Assembly (NCBI GenBank): GCA_050305515.1
Contig: JBNLFL010000024.1
Coordinates: forward strand, 62,001 to 126,000
Length of the DNA stretch: 64,000 bases
Direction of reading: 5' to 3'
From: JAFGUB01 sp050305515
GTDB taxonomy: Bacteria; Campylobacterota; Campylobacteria; Campylobacterales; Sulfurimonadaceae
Both the position numbers and the translations under genes were made by a program. This document shows, in pieces, positions 48,807-57,736 of the stretch (positions within the stretch are counted from its first letter, which is position 1; each line of letters opens with the position of its first letter). Under the pieces are notes generated by a model that saw only the letters and a list, made by a program, of their open reading frames with translations, was not told where the DNA came from and searched no databases.

Positions 48807-49166
48807 ATGCGTCGTCTTCCAAAGGGCTTTGGTAAAAACTATTTCACGCTGGCCGCCATTCAGGCAACCGTAACCCAGCGAAAGCTGGATGCCGCAGCCC
48901 ATATCCAGCATGAATTTTCTTACCGAAATACGCCGCGCGAAACGGAGGAAGAGACGCCACCCGAAGATCTGCTTCCGATTCCGGGTCTGACTCCCTCACA
49001 CCGCAGCTGCCGATGCAGTTCCAAATCCCGTCGCATCATCAAGGCGCTGCCGCGCCAGAACTACCCTTTTGAACACTACATCCGCACCCAATCCGTAAGC
49101 TCGCCACCCTCTTCCTGTTCTGACCTCACACTCGACATCCATCACCATACACAAGGAATACAATGA
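48807..49166 (+). CDS. Small basic protein coupled to the TonB receptor
   Basis: 119 residues, unrecognised, rich in Arg, Ser, Pro and His, ending DLTLDIHHHTQGIQ. A cysteine pair (SCRCSSKSRR) lies in the middle. The only support is position: TTACATGTAA lies eight bases before the ATG, and its stop overlaps the receptor ATG (ATGA). It could be a real leader protein or a long untranslated leader. Confidence 0.35.
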   Translation: MRRLPKGFGKNYFTLAAIQATVTQRKLDAAAHIQHEFSYRNTPRETEEETPPEDLLPIPGLTPSHRSCRCSSKSRRIIKALPRQNYPFEHYIRTQSVSSPPSSCSDLTLDIHHHTQGIQ

Positions 49167-50872
49167 GACCATACCTACTTTTAAGTCCCGCGGCAGCGTT
49201 GCTGCTGAGCGTTACCCTCTCGGCTGACGATCTCGGAGAGCTCACCATCACTTCGACACAGAACTGGAGCGTTTTCAACTCCATGGAGTTTGAAAACACG
49301 CAGGAAATCCGAGAGAGTCTTCCGTCAAACCTCATACTCTCAGGCAGTACATCGGGCTTCAAACTCGATGGCGCAACCGCTGATTTTACAACCGTTTACT
49401 GGAATGGCATCAAAGTAAGCGATCCGTCCAATACCAATGCCTATCCCACCTTCATGAACTATGGACGCAACGGCAGCGACACCCTGCGTCTTGACGGTTC
49501 GAGTCTTCATTACCAGAGCGAAGCGGCCAATCACATCGTGCTTGACGGCGGCAGTGGCGAATACGGCCGCGGCAGTGCCGCAACCTCTTTTGAGGCCGTT
49601 GGCAGCACGCATGCTTTGAAACTCGAAGGGCATACCCAGAACACGACAAGCAATTACTCCGTTGCGAGAGAGAGCGACAGCTCCGAAGAAACCGACCGCC
49701 AGAGCGACTACACGTTCAGCTACCTCGGATCGGCCCGTATTGCGGAACGCTACAGCGTCAAAGCGGCTTACATGTATAAAAAAGTCGCCTATGAGTATGA
49801 CGGCGGCTATCCCACCGATCCCGACGACACAACATCATCCTATGAGGCCACTGCCCATATCGGAGGTATCGAGGCCGGTTATGACACCGGGAAAAACCGG
49901 CTCAAAGCCGATCTGCAAGTGACCCAGAGCGATAGTGAGCATGAGGGGGGACAATCTTCGACCTACACCTCGCAAATCACACGCTACGGTCTTAAAGGCG
50001 GCACGGATTTCGGCAGCGATGCCTTTGAGCTCAAAGGCTCACTCTATAGTGTCAGAGAATCGGCCAAAATTGATGCCGCCTACACCGATATGGATGAAAC
50101 CCGTACCTATACCGAAGCGGCACTCTCCCTGCGATATGCAACCGATATGCTGCGTCTGCAGCTTGCTTACGATCAGTCGTATGAAGAGACCCGCTCCTAC
50201 AGTGCCGACATCGCCGTGGCACTCTACGGCGGGCTTGAACTGCTCGGACGCTACGATCAGAAACAGGTCAATCCCACGCTGATTCAGGAAAACAATCCTT
50301 ACGGTGCATCCAACGATGCTCTTGATGCACAAAAACTGACCCGTATTTCCGGTGGAATTGCCTACAACGCGTCATCACTGCATGGCAAAATTGAATACAG
50401 CCGCGTTAAAAGCGACGATCAGATCGCCTGGGTTACCGTCGATCCCCAGACCTATACGGGGCAGTATCAGAATATTGATGAGACCGAGTATGACTTTGTG
50501 CATGCCACGCTCGACGCCGCGCTGCTGCAAACGCTCCGGCTCACGCTTGATTACGCCTACATCGGCAATATCACCTCATCCAATCCCGCCCTGCTCTACA
50601 ATCTGCCAGAGCATAAAGGTGTCGGGCGTCTGGATTACGATAATGGCGGGTTTGGCGGCTATCTTCTGGGCTCCCATACCGCCACGCAGCAAAGCTACTC
50701 CGGAGATGTCGCTGCCGCAACGATCTTTGATGTCGGTGTTCATTACCGCATCGGTACATCACTCGAACTGCATGCGGCACTTCTCAACATCGCCGACACC
50801 TATTATGAGAGCGTTCGCGATTATCCGGAGGCTGGCCGTATTTTCACGGCCGGTATCGGCTATACCTTCTAG
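49163..50872 (+). CDS. TonB-dependent outer-membrane receptor (BtuB-like)
   Basis: 569 residues. A signal peptide (about 1-21) precedes a plug domain with RESLPSNLILSGSTSGFKLDGATADFTTVYWNGIKVSDP, and a beta-barrel of repeating amphipathic strands ends in the terminal Phe of AGIGYTF. The plug is short. The barrel resembles small BtuB-like receptors. The substrate may be cobalamin (BtuFDC-like importer 4.4 kb downstream) or a siderophore (Fur-type box upstream). Confidence 0.75.
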   Translation: MRPYLLLSPAAALLLSVTLSADDLGELTITSTQNWSVFNSMEFENTQEIRESLPSNLILSGSTSGFKLDGATADFTTVYWNGIKVSDPSNTNAYPTFMNYGRNGSDTLRLDGSSLHYQSEAANHIVLDGGSGEYGRGSAATSFEAVGSTHALKLEGHTQNTTSNYSVARESDSSEETDRQSDYTFSYLGSARIAERYSVKAAYMYKKVAYEYDGGYPTDPDDTTSSYEATAHIGGIEAGYDTGKNRLKADLQVTQSDSEHEGGQSSTYTSQITRYGLKGGTDFGSDAFELKGSLYSVRESAKIDAAYTDMDETRTYTEAALSLRYATDMLRLQLAYDQSYEETRSYSADIAVALYGGLELLGRYDQKQVNPTLIQENNPYGASNDALDAQKLTRISGGIAYNASSLHGKIEYSRVKSDDQIAWVTVDPQTYTGQYQNIDETEYDFVHATLDAALLQTLRLTLDYAYIGNITSSNPALLYNLPEHKGVGRLDYDNGGFGGYLLGSHTATQQSYSGDVAAATIFDVGVHYRIGTSLELHAALLNIADTYYESVRDYPEAGRIFTAGIGYTF

Positions 50873-50983
50873 CACGCCGCATCCCATGCGCCATGCATAT
50901 TTCGGTTATGTGATAACATCATTTATTTCTGTTTTTCTGGCTCCCGGTGCTATAATAAGTGATTTCTTACGCGGGATGACTTC

Positions 50984-53869
50984 ATGGAACATATACGGCT
51001 TTGCAATGTGATCGAACATAATGGGATCGCTCCTCTGCATGCGACCGACAGCGTCGAAGATGCCCTTCAGACAATGGCGGCAAACAGTATCAGCTCCGTG
51101 ATTATCATTAACGATTTCAACCATCCCGTCGGTATTTTCACCGAACATGATGCCCTGCGTATCGTTGCCGAAGGTATTTTAAGAACAACAAAACTGGATG
51201 ATGTGATGACGCGGAATCTCTTTTGCGTCAACGAAAATCTCTTTCTGCATGATGCCTACACCCTTCTGGAAGAGAAGGGGTATCGCCACCTCGTCGTTAT
51301 TGACGATGCCGGTCACTACATCGGTGTTGTCAGTGAGGGCGACTTTCTGCGTCATATGGGATTTGACAATGTGAGTCAGTACCAGTTTGTCGAGGATATT
51401 ATGAGTGCGGTACCGCTAATGATACCGCCGCACTGCACCATCGGTCAGGCCGCCCTGAAAATGCGTCAACGTCACTGCGACTATGCCATCGTAGGGCATG
51501 ACAACCGCCCCGAAGGCATCGTACGCGAACGGGATATTGCCCGTTATTTCGCTCTGGAAGAGAGTCGGAGCGAAAGCAGTATCGATGCGCTTATCAGCAA
51601 AAACATCCATACCATCGAACGCTCTATCAGCCTGCGCGATGCGATCTCGACCATTGAAGCCCATGGCATACATCAGCTCATTGTCACCGATGAAACAGGA
51701 CTGGTTATCGGTATTTTACAGCGCCATGATGTACTCAAAGCCATTCACGGAGCCTATTTCGAATTTCTGGTGAAAACCATCGAACAGAAAAGCAGCACCA
51801 TCGAGACGCTCTCACACCATCAGGAGCTACTTTCCATTCAGAGTGAGCTACTCGACAGCGTTATCAACACGATTCCCGATCTGATCTGGCTCAAGGACAT
51901 CAACGGCACCTACATTACATGTAACCACATGTTCGAACGCCTCTACAATGCACCCAGATCCGTTATCGTCGGAAAGAACGACTACGACTTCGTCAGCCGG
52001 GAGCTGGCCGATTTTTTCCGCGCTAACGACCGGCTGGCAATGGAAGCGAAGCACTCACGGCACAATGAAGAACGGCTCGTTTTTGCCGACGGAAGCTATG
52101 ACGGTCTTTTCGACACTATCAAAACCCCCATGCATGATAAAGAGGGAAAAATCATCGGCGTACTGGGTGTTGCGCGTGATATTACCCTGCGCAAACGCCG
52201 TGAGGAGGAGCTCAAGGAGAAAGACCGGGAACTCAATGAAGCCCAGGCGCTGGCACATCTGGGAAGCTGGAGTCTCGATCTCGCTACCAACACCTTGGCA
52301 TGGTCGCATGAGTGCTACCGTATTTTCGGCATCGATCCGGAGACCCCCATAACCTATGAACGCTTTCTGGAGCAGGTGCATCCCGATGACCGTGAGAAGG
52401 TGAAACAGGCATGGAAAGATGCACTTGAGGGCACGCCGTACGAGCTGGACCATCGCATTGTGTGCAACGACGATGTCAAATGGGTCAGGGAACACGCCAG
52501 GCTGGAGCATGACGCTAACGGCACCCTGACGCGTGGACTGGGTACTGTCCTCGACATCACCCGCCAGAAAAGTTACGAATCTCAACTCGAGGCACTGATC
52601 AACTACGACACCCTGACAGGTTTTGCCAACCGCTCCCTGCTACTCTCCTATCTTGATAAATCGATCTCCAAGGCATTGCGGGCCGATACCAGCATGGCCC
52701 TGCTCATCTTCGATCTTGACCGCTTCAAGGATATCAACGACAGCTTCGGTCACACGGTAGGGGACACGCTCCTTCAAAGAGTCGCTTCACGCATGCAGGA
52801 GCGTATCCGCAAACAGGATTTCATCGCACGTCTGGGCGGTGACGAATTTGCCGTGGTACTGGAAAACCTTGCGACTACCGATCATGCCGCCGTCGTCGCA
52901 CAGGAGCTTATCGAAGTCATCTCCCGGCCTTTTGATCTTGAGAACGAAACACAGATCCATATCGGTGCGAGCGTGGGAATCGTCATCGCTCCCGAACATA
53001 CGCAAAGCGTTCAGGAACTGCTGCAGTTTGCCGATACCGCGCTCTATCGCGCCAAGAATGAGGGACGCGGTACTTTCTGCTACTATACGGATGATCTGAC
53101 CCGTTCGGCCCGAAGTCGCATTGATTCAGCCAGCCAGCTGCGCCGCGCGCTTGAAAACGGCGAATTTGTCCTTTACTATCAGCCTCAGGTCCATCTCAAA
53201 AGCGGCCGTATCATCGGCGCCGAAGCGCTGATCCGCTGGATCGACCCCGTACGCGGTATGATCTCGCCGCTGGAGTTCATACCGATTGCGGAAGAGACGG
53301 GAATTATCGCCCCCATTGGAGCGTGGGTCATCGAAGAGGCCTGCCGTCAGGGAAAAATCTGGCAGGATCGCGGTATCCACCTGCAAATCTCCGTCAATGT
53401 TTCCGCGCATCAGGTCCGCCATCAAAACATTCCGAAAATCGTCGAATCGGCACTCAGGCAGAGCGGTTACAACGCCAACAAACTGACACTGGAACTGACC
53501 GAAAGCGCAATGATGGCACGGGAAGAGGAGGTCGTTGCCATGCTGCACCAGCTACGGGCACGCGGTATCAAGCTTGCCATTGACGATTTCGGGACCGGTT
53601 ACTCCTCGTACAGCTATCTCAAGCGTTTTCCCATCGATGCGCTTAAAATCGACAAAAGTTTCATAGACGACGTCCCCTATGAAAAGGATGATACCACGAT
53701 CGTCAAGGCAATCATCGCGATGGGAAATGCGCTGGGGTACGAAATTCTCGCAGAGGGCGTCGAACATACCGAACAGGCAGAGTTTCTCAAGACGGAAGGG
53801 TGCAGCCACTATCAGGGCTTTTTGAAAAGCCGCCCGCTGAGCGCGGAGGCGTTTGAAAAACTACTTTGA
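50984..53869 (+). CDS. CBS-CBS-PAS-PAS-GGDEF-EAL cyclic-di-GMP enzyme
   Basis: 961 residues without membrane segments. Four CBS motifs in two pairs (about 5-125 and 132-258) would bind adenine nucleotides. Two PAS domains follow (about 285-400 and 425-530), then GGDEF (about 540-700) with intact RLGGDEFAVVL, and EAL (about 715-960) with GAEALIRW, NVSAHQ and DDFGTGYSSYSYLKRF. Both catalytic motifs look intact, so it may synthesise and degrade c-di-GMP depending on energy and redox signals. The TTACATGTAA copy at 51915-51924 encodes ITCN in PAS1. Confidence 0.92.
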   Translation: MEHIRLCNVIEHNGIAPLHATDSVEDALQTMAANSISSVIIINDFNHPVGIFTEHDALRIVAEGILRTTKLDDVMTRNLFCVNENLFLHDAYTLLEEKGYRHLVVIDDAGHYIGVVSEGDFLRHMGFDNVSQYQFVEDIMSAVPLMIPPHCTIGQAALKMRQRHCDYAIVGHDNRPEGIVRERDIARYFALEESRSESSIDALISKNIHTIERSISLRDAISTIEAHGIHQLIVTDETGLVIGILQRHDVLKAIHGAYFEFLVKTIEQKSSTIETLSHHQELLSIQSELLDSVINTIPDLIWLKDINGTYITCNHMFERLYNAPRSVIVGKNDYDFVSRELADFFRANDRLAMEAKHSRHNEERLVFADGSYDGLFDTIKTPMHDKEGKIIGVLGVARDITLRKRREEELKEKDRELNEAQALAHLGSWSLDLATNTLAWSHECYRIFGIDPETPITYERFLEQVHPDDREKVKQAWKDALEGTPYELDHRIVCNDDVKWVREHARLEHDANGTLTRGLGTVLDITRQKSYESQLEALINYDTLTGFANRSLLLSYLDKSISKALRADTSMALLIFDLDRFKDINDSFGHTVGDTLLQRVASRMQERIRKQDFIARLGGDEFAVVLENLATTDHAAVVAQELIEVISRPFDLENETQIHIGASVGIVIAPEHTQSVQELLQFADTALYRAKNEGRGTFCYYTDDLTRSARSRIDSASQLRRALENGEFVLYYQPQVHLKSGRIIGAEALIRWIDPVRGMISPLEFIPIAEETGIIAPIGAWVIEEACRQGKIWQDRGIHLQISVNVSAHQVRHQNIPKIVESALRQSGYNANKLTLELTESAMMAREEEVVAMLHQLRARGIKLAIDDFGTGYSSYSYLKRFPIDALKIDKSFIDDVPYEKDDTTIVKAIIAMGNALGYEILAEGVEHTEQAEFLKTEGCSHYQGFLKSRPLSAEAFEKLL

Positions 53870-55060
53870 AGCCACCTTGCCGTTTTTGTCGGTTTTAACA
53901 ATAAAGAGATCGGTTTTTCGGGTCCGGTTGTCAGCCGTCTCTCCGACAACGATATAACCGTCGTTCGTCACCGCAAGGTCGTACCCGGCATCATCTTCCT
54001 CACCACCGTAGATACGCTCCCAAAGCAGTTTGCCGTTGGCATCAATTTTGAAAAGATAGAGGTCCGAACGCAGACCGCCGCTGTAGCTCTCCGCCTTTCC
54101 GGCAATCACGTATCCGCCTTCATCCGCGACAATGGCAAACCCCTCTTCGTCCTTGTTTCCGCCGTACGCCTTATGCCAGATACGGTTACCGTTTTTATTC
54201 ATCTTCACGACATAGACATCGTTGTAGCGGCGTCTAAAGCTGTCGGTGGTCCCCACCATGATATAGCCGTCATCCGTTTCGATGATGTCATGGGCCACAT
54301 CATCATCGGTTCCGCCGAATGCGCGTGACCAGATACGATTTCCGGCCGAATCTATTTTGATCACATAGGCATCGCGCTCGCCATGACCGAAACTCTCAGT
54401 GGCACCCGCAAGCAGATAGCCGCCGTCAGCCGCAATGATTTTTTCAAGATAATCCTCTTCATCGCCACCGTAACGGCGCTGACCTGTGGCGCGACCTTCG
54501 GCATCGGTGCTGACAACATATCCCTCCACCTGTTCGTTGAAGAGCTTGGGATGTTTTTCGGTCGCTGCAATGATAAAACCGCCATCAGGACGCTGCAACA
54601 GATCATTCCCGTCATAGTAGTCATAGGTGTTGGCGTAGTAGGCCCGTTCCCACAGGAGCGTGCCCGCTTTGTCGATTTTCATCATATAGACACTGCGGCG
54701 ATCATTTCCGATCTTGTCGGATGTGCCGATGATGACAAATCCGTCACTGGTCTCGATGACGTTTTGGGCGCTCTCATCCTCTTTGGTGCCGTAGTGTTTC
54801 GACCAGACCTTGTTACCCGCTTTGTCCAGACGGATGACATAGATATTGTCATCCCGATTGGTTGAGAAGCTATCGCTTTTCCCTGCCACGAGATACCCAT
54901 CCGAGAGCACGATGACGGACCGGGCCGTATCATTTTCCTTCCCGCCGATCAATTTTTTATACGTAGCTGCTTGCGGCGATGTTCCGGGCATACTCTGCGC
55001 TCCGAGGCTGCCTGCTGCCAGCAGGATCGTATACACAATGGATAAAGACTTTTTTTTCAT
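53861..55060 (-). CDS. Exported beta-propeller repeat protein
   Basis: 399 residues. A signal peptide (about 1-21) is followed by about seven repeats of about 50 residues with the pattern IDxxGNxxWxRxYGGxxDDxxxDIxxTxDGYIxxGxTDS (for example AGNRIWSRAFGGTDDDVAHD). Such repeats form a beta-propeller in exported proteins of bacteria and archaea. GGAGAG precedes the ATG. It overlaps the convergent c-di-GMP gene by nine bases. The ligand is unknown. Confidence 0.8.
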   Translation of the reverse strand: MKKKSLSIVYTILLAAGSLGAQSMPGTSPQAATYKKLIGGKENDTARSVIVLSDGYLVAGKSDSFSTNRDDNIYVIRLDKAGNKVWSKHYGTKEDESAQNVIETSDGFVIIGTSDKIGNDRRSVYMMKIDKAGTLLWERAYYANTYDYYDGNDLLQRPDGGFIIAATEKHPKLFNEQVEGYVVSTDAEGRATGQRRYGGDEEDYLEKIIAADGGYLLAGATESFGHGERDAYVIKIDSAGNRIWSRAFGGTDDDVAHDIIETDDGYIMVGTTDSFRRRYNDVYVVKMNKNGNRIWHKAYGGNKDEEGFAIVADEGGYVIAGKAESYSGGLRSDLYLFKIDANGKLLWERIYGGEEDDAGYDLAVTNDGYIVVGETADNRTRKTDLFIVKTDKNGKVASK

Positions 55061-55253
55061 CTCTCCTCCCTCTTCATATATAATTTATCATAATACAATT
55101 CCTCTGAATATCCTGCTTCAACTATCACTTTTTTTCATAAAAAGCGACTGGAGCGTGTCACATTGAAACACTCTCTTTTTTCGTCACAGTTCGTATTTTC
55201 TGAGACTCCAAGAGGTGAACTGCTACAATGACGCCATCACAATGGGGAGCACC

Positions 55254-56060
55254 ATGCGCTGGATCTTGATTTTCGTACTGCTGTTACCGCTATGGGGAAA
55301 GGAGCGCATCATCACGCTCTCGCCCGCGCTGAGCGAAATCGTATTTGCTCTGGGAGCGGGCGATGAGCTTGTCGGTGTCAGCAGTTTTGCTACCTACCCC
55401 GATGCCGTAACGTCTATTACGAAAATCGGCGGCTTTTTCGACCCCGATCTGGAACGCATTCTCGCACTGCATCCGACACTGATTCTGGCACAAAGCCATC
55501 ATGCGAGGACAACTTCGCATCTTGAAGCGCTCGGTATTCGTACCTTACATGTAACGCTTGAGAGCTTCGAGGATATCCGCAGCGATATTGCGACAATCGG
55601 AAACGCTCTGGGACGCACGACAGAGGCAGCTGCCCTAATCAAAAATATTGACAGAGCAGCTGCAAACGCGCCTAAAAGTCCTGACAATCCGCGCGTACTC
55701 ATTCTTTTCGGCTCTGCGGAAGATCTCTCGGGAAGCCTCTACATTGCCGGTAAAACGACCTTCCTCAATACGATACTGCAAAGTTGCGGCGCACGTAACG
55801 CCTATGAAGGCGCCCTTGCCCAGCCGCGTCTCGAACTCGAACAGGTGATTGCACTCAATCCCGACGTCATCCTCATTTTTCAATCGCGGCTGACCTATCC
55901 GCAGAGCAACATCCGTGCACTGCGCGAACGCTGGAGCCGGGTGCCTATCAACGCCGCCAGATCGGGACGTATTTACATTTTGCAGGATGAAGCGCTGCTG
56001 ATTCCCTCTCAGCGTGTTGCCGAGAGCCTTGAGCGTATTTGCGAGACGCTGCATGATTGA
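55254..56060 (+). CDS. ABC transporter substrate-binding protein, BtuF/FepB type
   Basis: 268 residues. A signal peptide (about 1-15) is followed by ERIITLSPALSEIVFALGAGDELVGVSSFATYP, FFDPDLERILALHPTLILAQ, and SQRVAESLERI at the end, the layout of periplasmic cobalamin or siderophore binders. The ATG at 55254 has GGGGAG upstream. It overlaps the ATPase gene by eight bases. TTACATGTAA (55545-55554) encodes LHVT. Confidence 0.85.
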   Translation: MRWILIFVLLLPLWGKERIITLSPALSEIVFALGAGDELVGVSSFATYPDAVTSITKIGGFFDPDLERILALHPTLILAQSHHARTTSHLEALGIRTLHVTLESFEDIRSDIATIGNALGRTTEAAALIKNIDRAAANAPKSPDNPRVLILFGSAEDLSGSLYIAGKTTFLNTILQSCGARNAYEGALAQPRLELEQVIALNPDVILIFQSRLTYPQSNIRALRERWSRVPINAARSGRIYILQDEALLIPSQRVAESLERICETLHD

Positions 56061-56796
56061 ACTTCGACAGGCCGGATGCACCATTGCCGGCAGGAGCATT
56101 TTGCAGGATCTCTCCTGCACACTGCCGCCGCACCTGATTCTTATGGGCCAAAACGGTGCCGGGAAAAGTACGCTGGCCCGCATGCTCTGCGGATTGCAGC
56201 CGTATGAAGGCTCCATTGTCTGCGAAGGGAGTGAACTGCGTGAATGCACCCTCTCCGAGCGGGCCCGGGCCATCGCCTATATTCCGGCGCGCCTTGAAAA
56301 TTTTGATGCGTATCTGAGCGTCGGGGAGTTTGTAAGGCTCGGGCTCTATCCGCATCGCAGCGGCTGGTTTTCGCTCTCATCCGAATCATCGCAGCCGCTG
56401 GATGCCGTATTGAGCGCTTTCGGTCTGGAATCACTCAAAAACCAGCGGCTTGACACGCTCAGCAGCGGCGAGCAGCAGCGCGCCATGATGGCACAGGCAA
56501 ATCTTCAGCGCAGCCGTATGATCATCTTTGACGAACCGACCGCCCATCTTGATCCCTGTCACACTGCCGCGTTCGTCACACACTATCGCCAGCTGCGCAC
56601 CTCATGCCGCACGCTGCTCATTACCCATGATCTCAATCTCGCACGCCATCTCTCGGATCCGATCGCTTTTGTTCATGAGAGAGGACTTCACCTCTTTGAG
56701 GAGCCTGCCGCATTCTTTACATGTAATCAGCTCAAAACCTTTTACGGTGTCGATTTCGATGTCGACGCATCGCATGTCGGAGTCCGTCTTGCTTAA
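56053..56796 (+). CDS. ABC transporter ATPase, BtuD/FepC type
   Basis: 247 residues. Walker A GQNGAGKSTLARML near residue 35, signature LSSGEQQRAMMAQA, Walker B MIIFDEPTAHLD and switch histidine LLITHDLNLA. Together with the binding protein and permease it forms a type II importer. TTACATGTAA (56717-56726) encodes FTCN near the C-terminus. The start at 56053 lies inside the end of the preceding gene. Confidence 0.9.
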   Translation: MIELRQAGCTIAGRSILQDLSCTLPPHLILMGQNGAGKSTLARMLCGLQPYEGSIVCEGSELRECTLSERARAIAYIPARLENFDAYLSVGEFVRLGLYPHRSGWFSLSSESSQPLDAVLSAFGLESLKNQRLDTLSSGEQQRAMMAQANLQRSRMIIFDEPTAHLDPCHTAAFVTHYRQLRTSCRTLLITHDLNLARHLSDPIAFVHERGLHLFEEPAAFFTCNQLKTFYGVDFDVDASHVGVRLA

Positions 56797-57721
56797 AAAT
56801 CTTGTTGTGATCCTGCTGCTGTTCCTGGCGCTGCTCGCACCCTTTGTGGGTTCCGTGACGCTCGATCCTGCTTCGATTTTCGACACCCAAACGCTCTCAC
56901 ATCAGATATTCTGGGAACTGCGATTGCCACGCGTACTCATCGCCTTTTTCGCAGGAGCCGTCCTCGCACTCTCGGGCCTGCTCTTTCAAAGCCTCTTTCG
57001 CAATGCCCTGATGACGCCCTACACGCTGGGCATCTCGAGCGGCGCGACACTGGGTGTGGGCGTGGGTATTTTAATCGGCATGAATACCGCACTTTTCGGT
57101 TTTTTCGGCGCCCTCTCCTCCATTGGCCTGCTGCTGCTTCTCTCACGGAGACTGCGTAGCGGGGAGTCGCTGCTGCTTATGGGAATCGCCCTCTCCTTTT
57201 TCTACAGCGCGGCACTCATGGCGGTCTATCTCAGCTCCAGTGCCATGCAGGCGCACACCCTGATACGCTACACCATGGGTTCGCTTGCTATTGTAGGCAT
57301 GGAAAACGTCACTCCCACGGCACTCGCGGCACTGCTGCTTCTGATGCTGATGGTTGCGCAGCGTCATGCCCTTCAGCTGCTTGCAATCGGCGAAGATGCC
57401 GCCACGCTCAAAGGCGTTCCCGTAGGACGTACCCTGCTGGGTCTGCTTCTGGGTGCCTCTTTGGCCATCGGAATCCTCATCAGCGTCACCGGCCCTATCG
57501 GCTTTGTGGGTCTGGTCGTGCCGCATGTGGTACGCCGTCTCTACCGACAGAGCATTCCCAATCTGCTGCTTCCGACGGCACTGCTGGGCGGACTCTTCCT
57601 TATTGGAGCCGATCTTGCGGCACGCCTGCTCGGAGGTGCATCCGGAGAGATTCCCATTGGCATCGTCACCGCCCTGCTCGGCGCGCCTTTTTTTGTTTTA
57701 CTTGTGCTGCGTCGTGGTTAA
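56774..57721 (+). CDS. ABC transporter permease, BtuC/FecCD type
   Basis: 315 residues with eight to ten transmembrane helices. FecCD hallmarks: LRLPRVLIAFFAGAVLALSG, FQSLFRNALMTPYTLGISSGATLGV, SVTGPIGFVGLVVPHVVR and the closing GEIPIGIVTALLGAPFFVLLV. The start is uncertain (ATG 56774 or 56759), both within the ATPase gene, indicating coupling. With the TonB receptor it would complete uptake across both membranes. Confidence 0.88.
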   Translation: MSESVLLKNLVVILLLFLALLAPFVGSVTLDPASIFDTQTLSHQIFWELRLPRVLIAFFAGAVLALSGLLFQSLFRNALMTPYTLGISSGATLGVGVGILIGMNTALFGFFGALSSIGLLLLLSRRLRSGESLLLMGIALSFFYSAALMAVYLSSSAMQAHTLIRYTMGSLAIVGMENVTPTALAALLLLMLMVAQRHALQLLAIGEDAATLKGVPVGRTLLGLLLGASLAIGILISVTGPIGFVGLVVPHVVRRLYRQSIPNLLLPTALLGGLFLIGADLAARLLGGASGEIPIGIVTALLGAPFFVLLVLRRG

Positions 57722-57736
57722 ATGTTATGATGCGGC

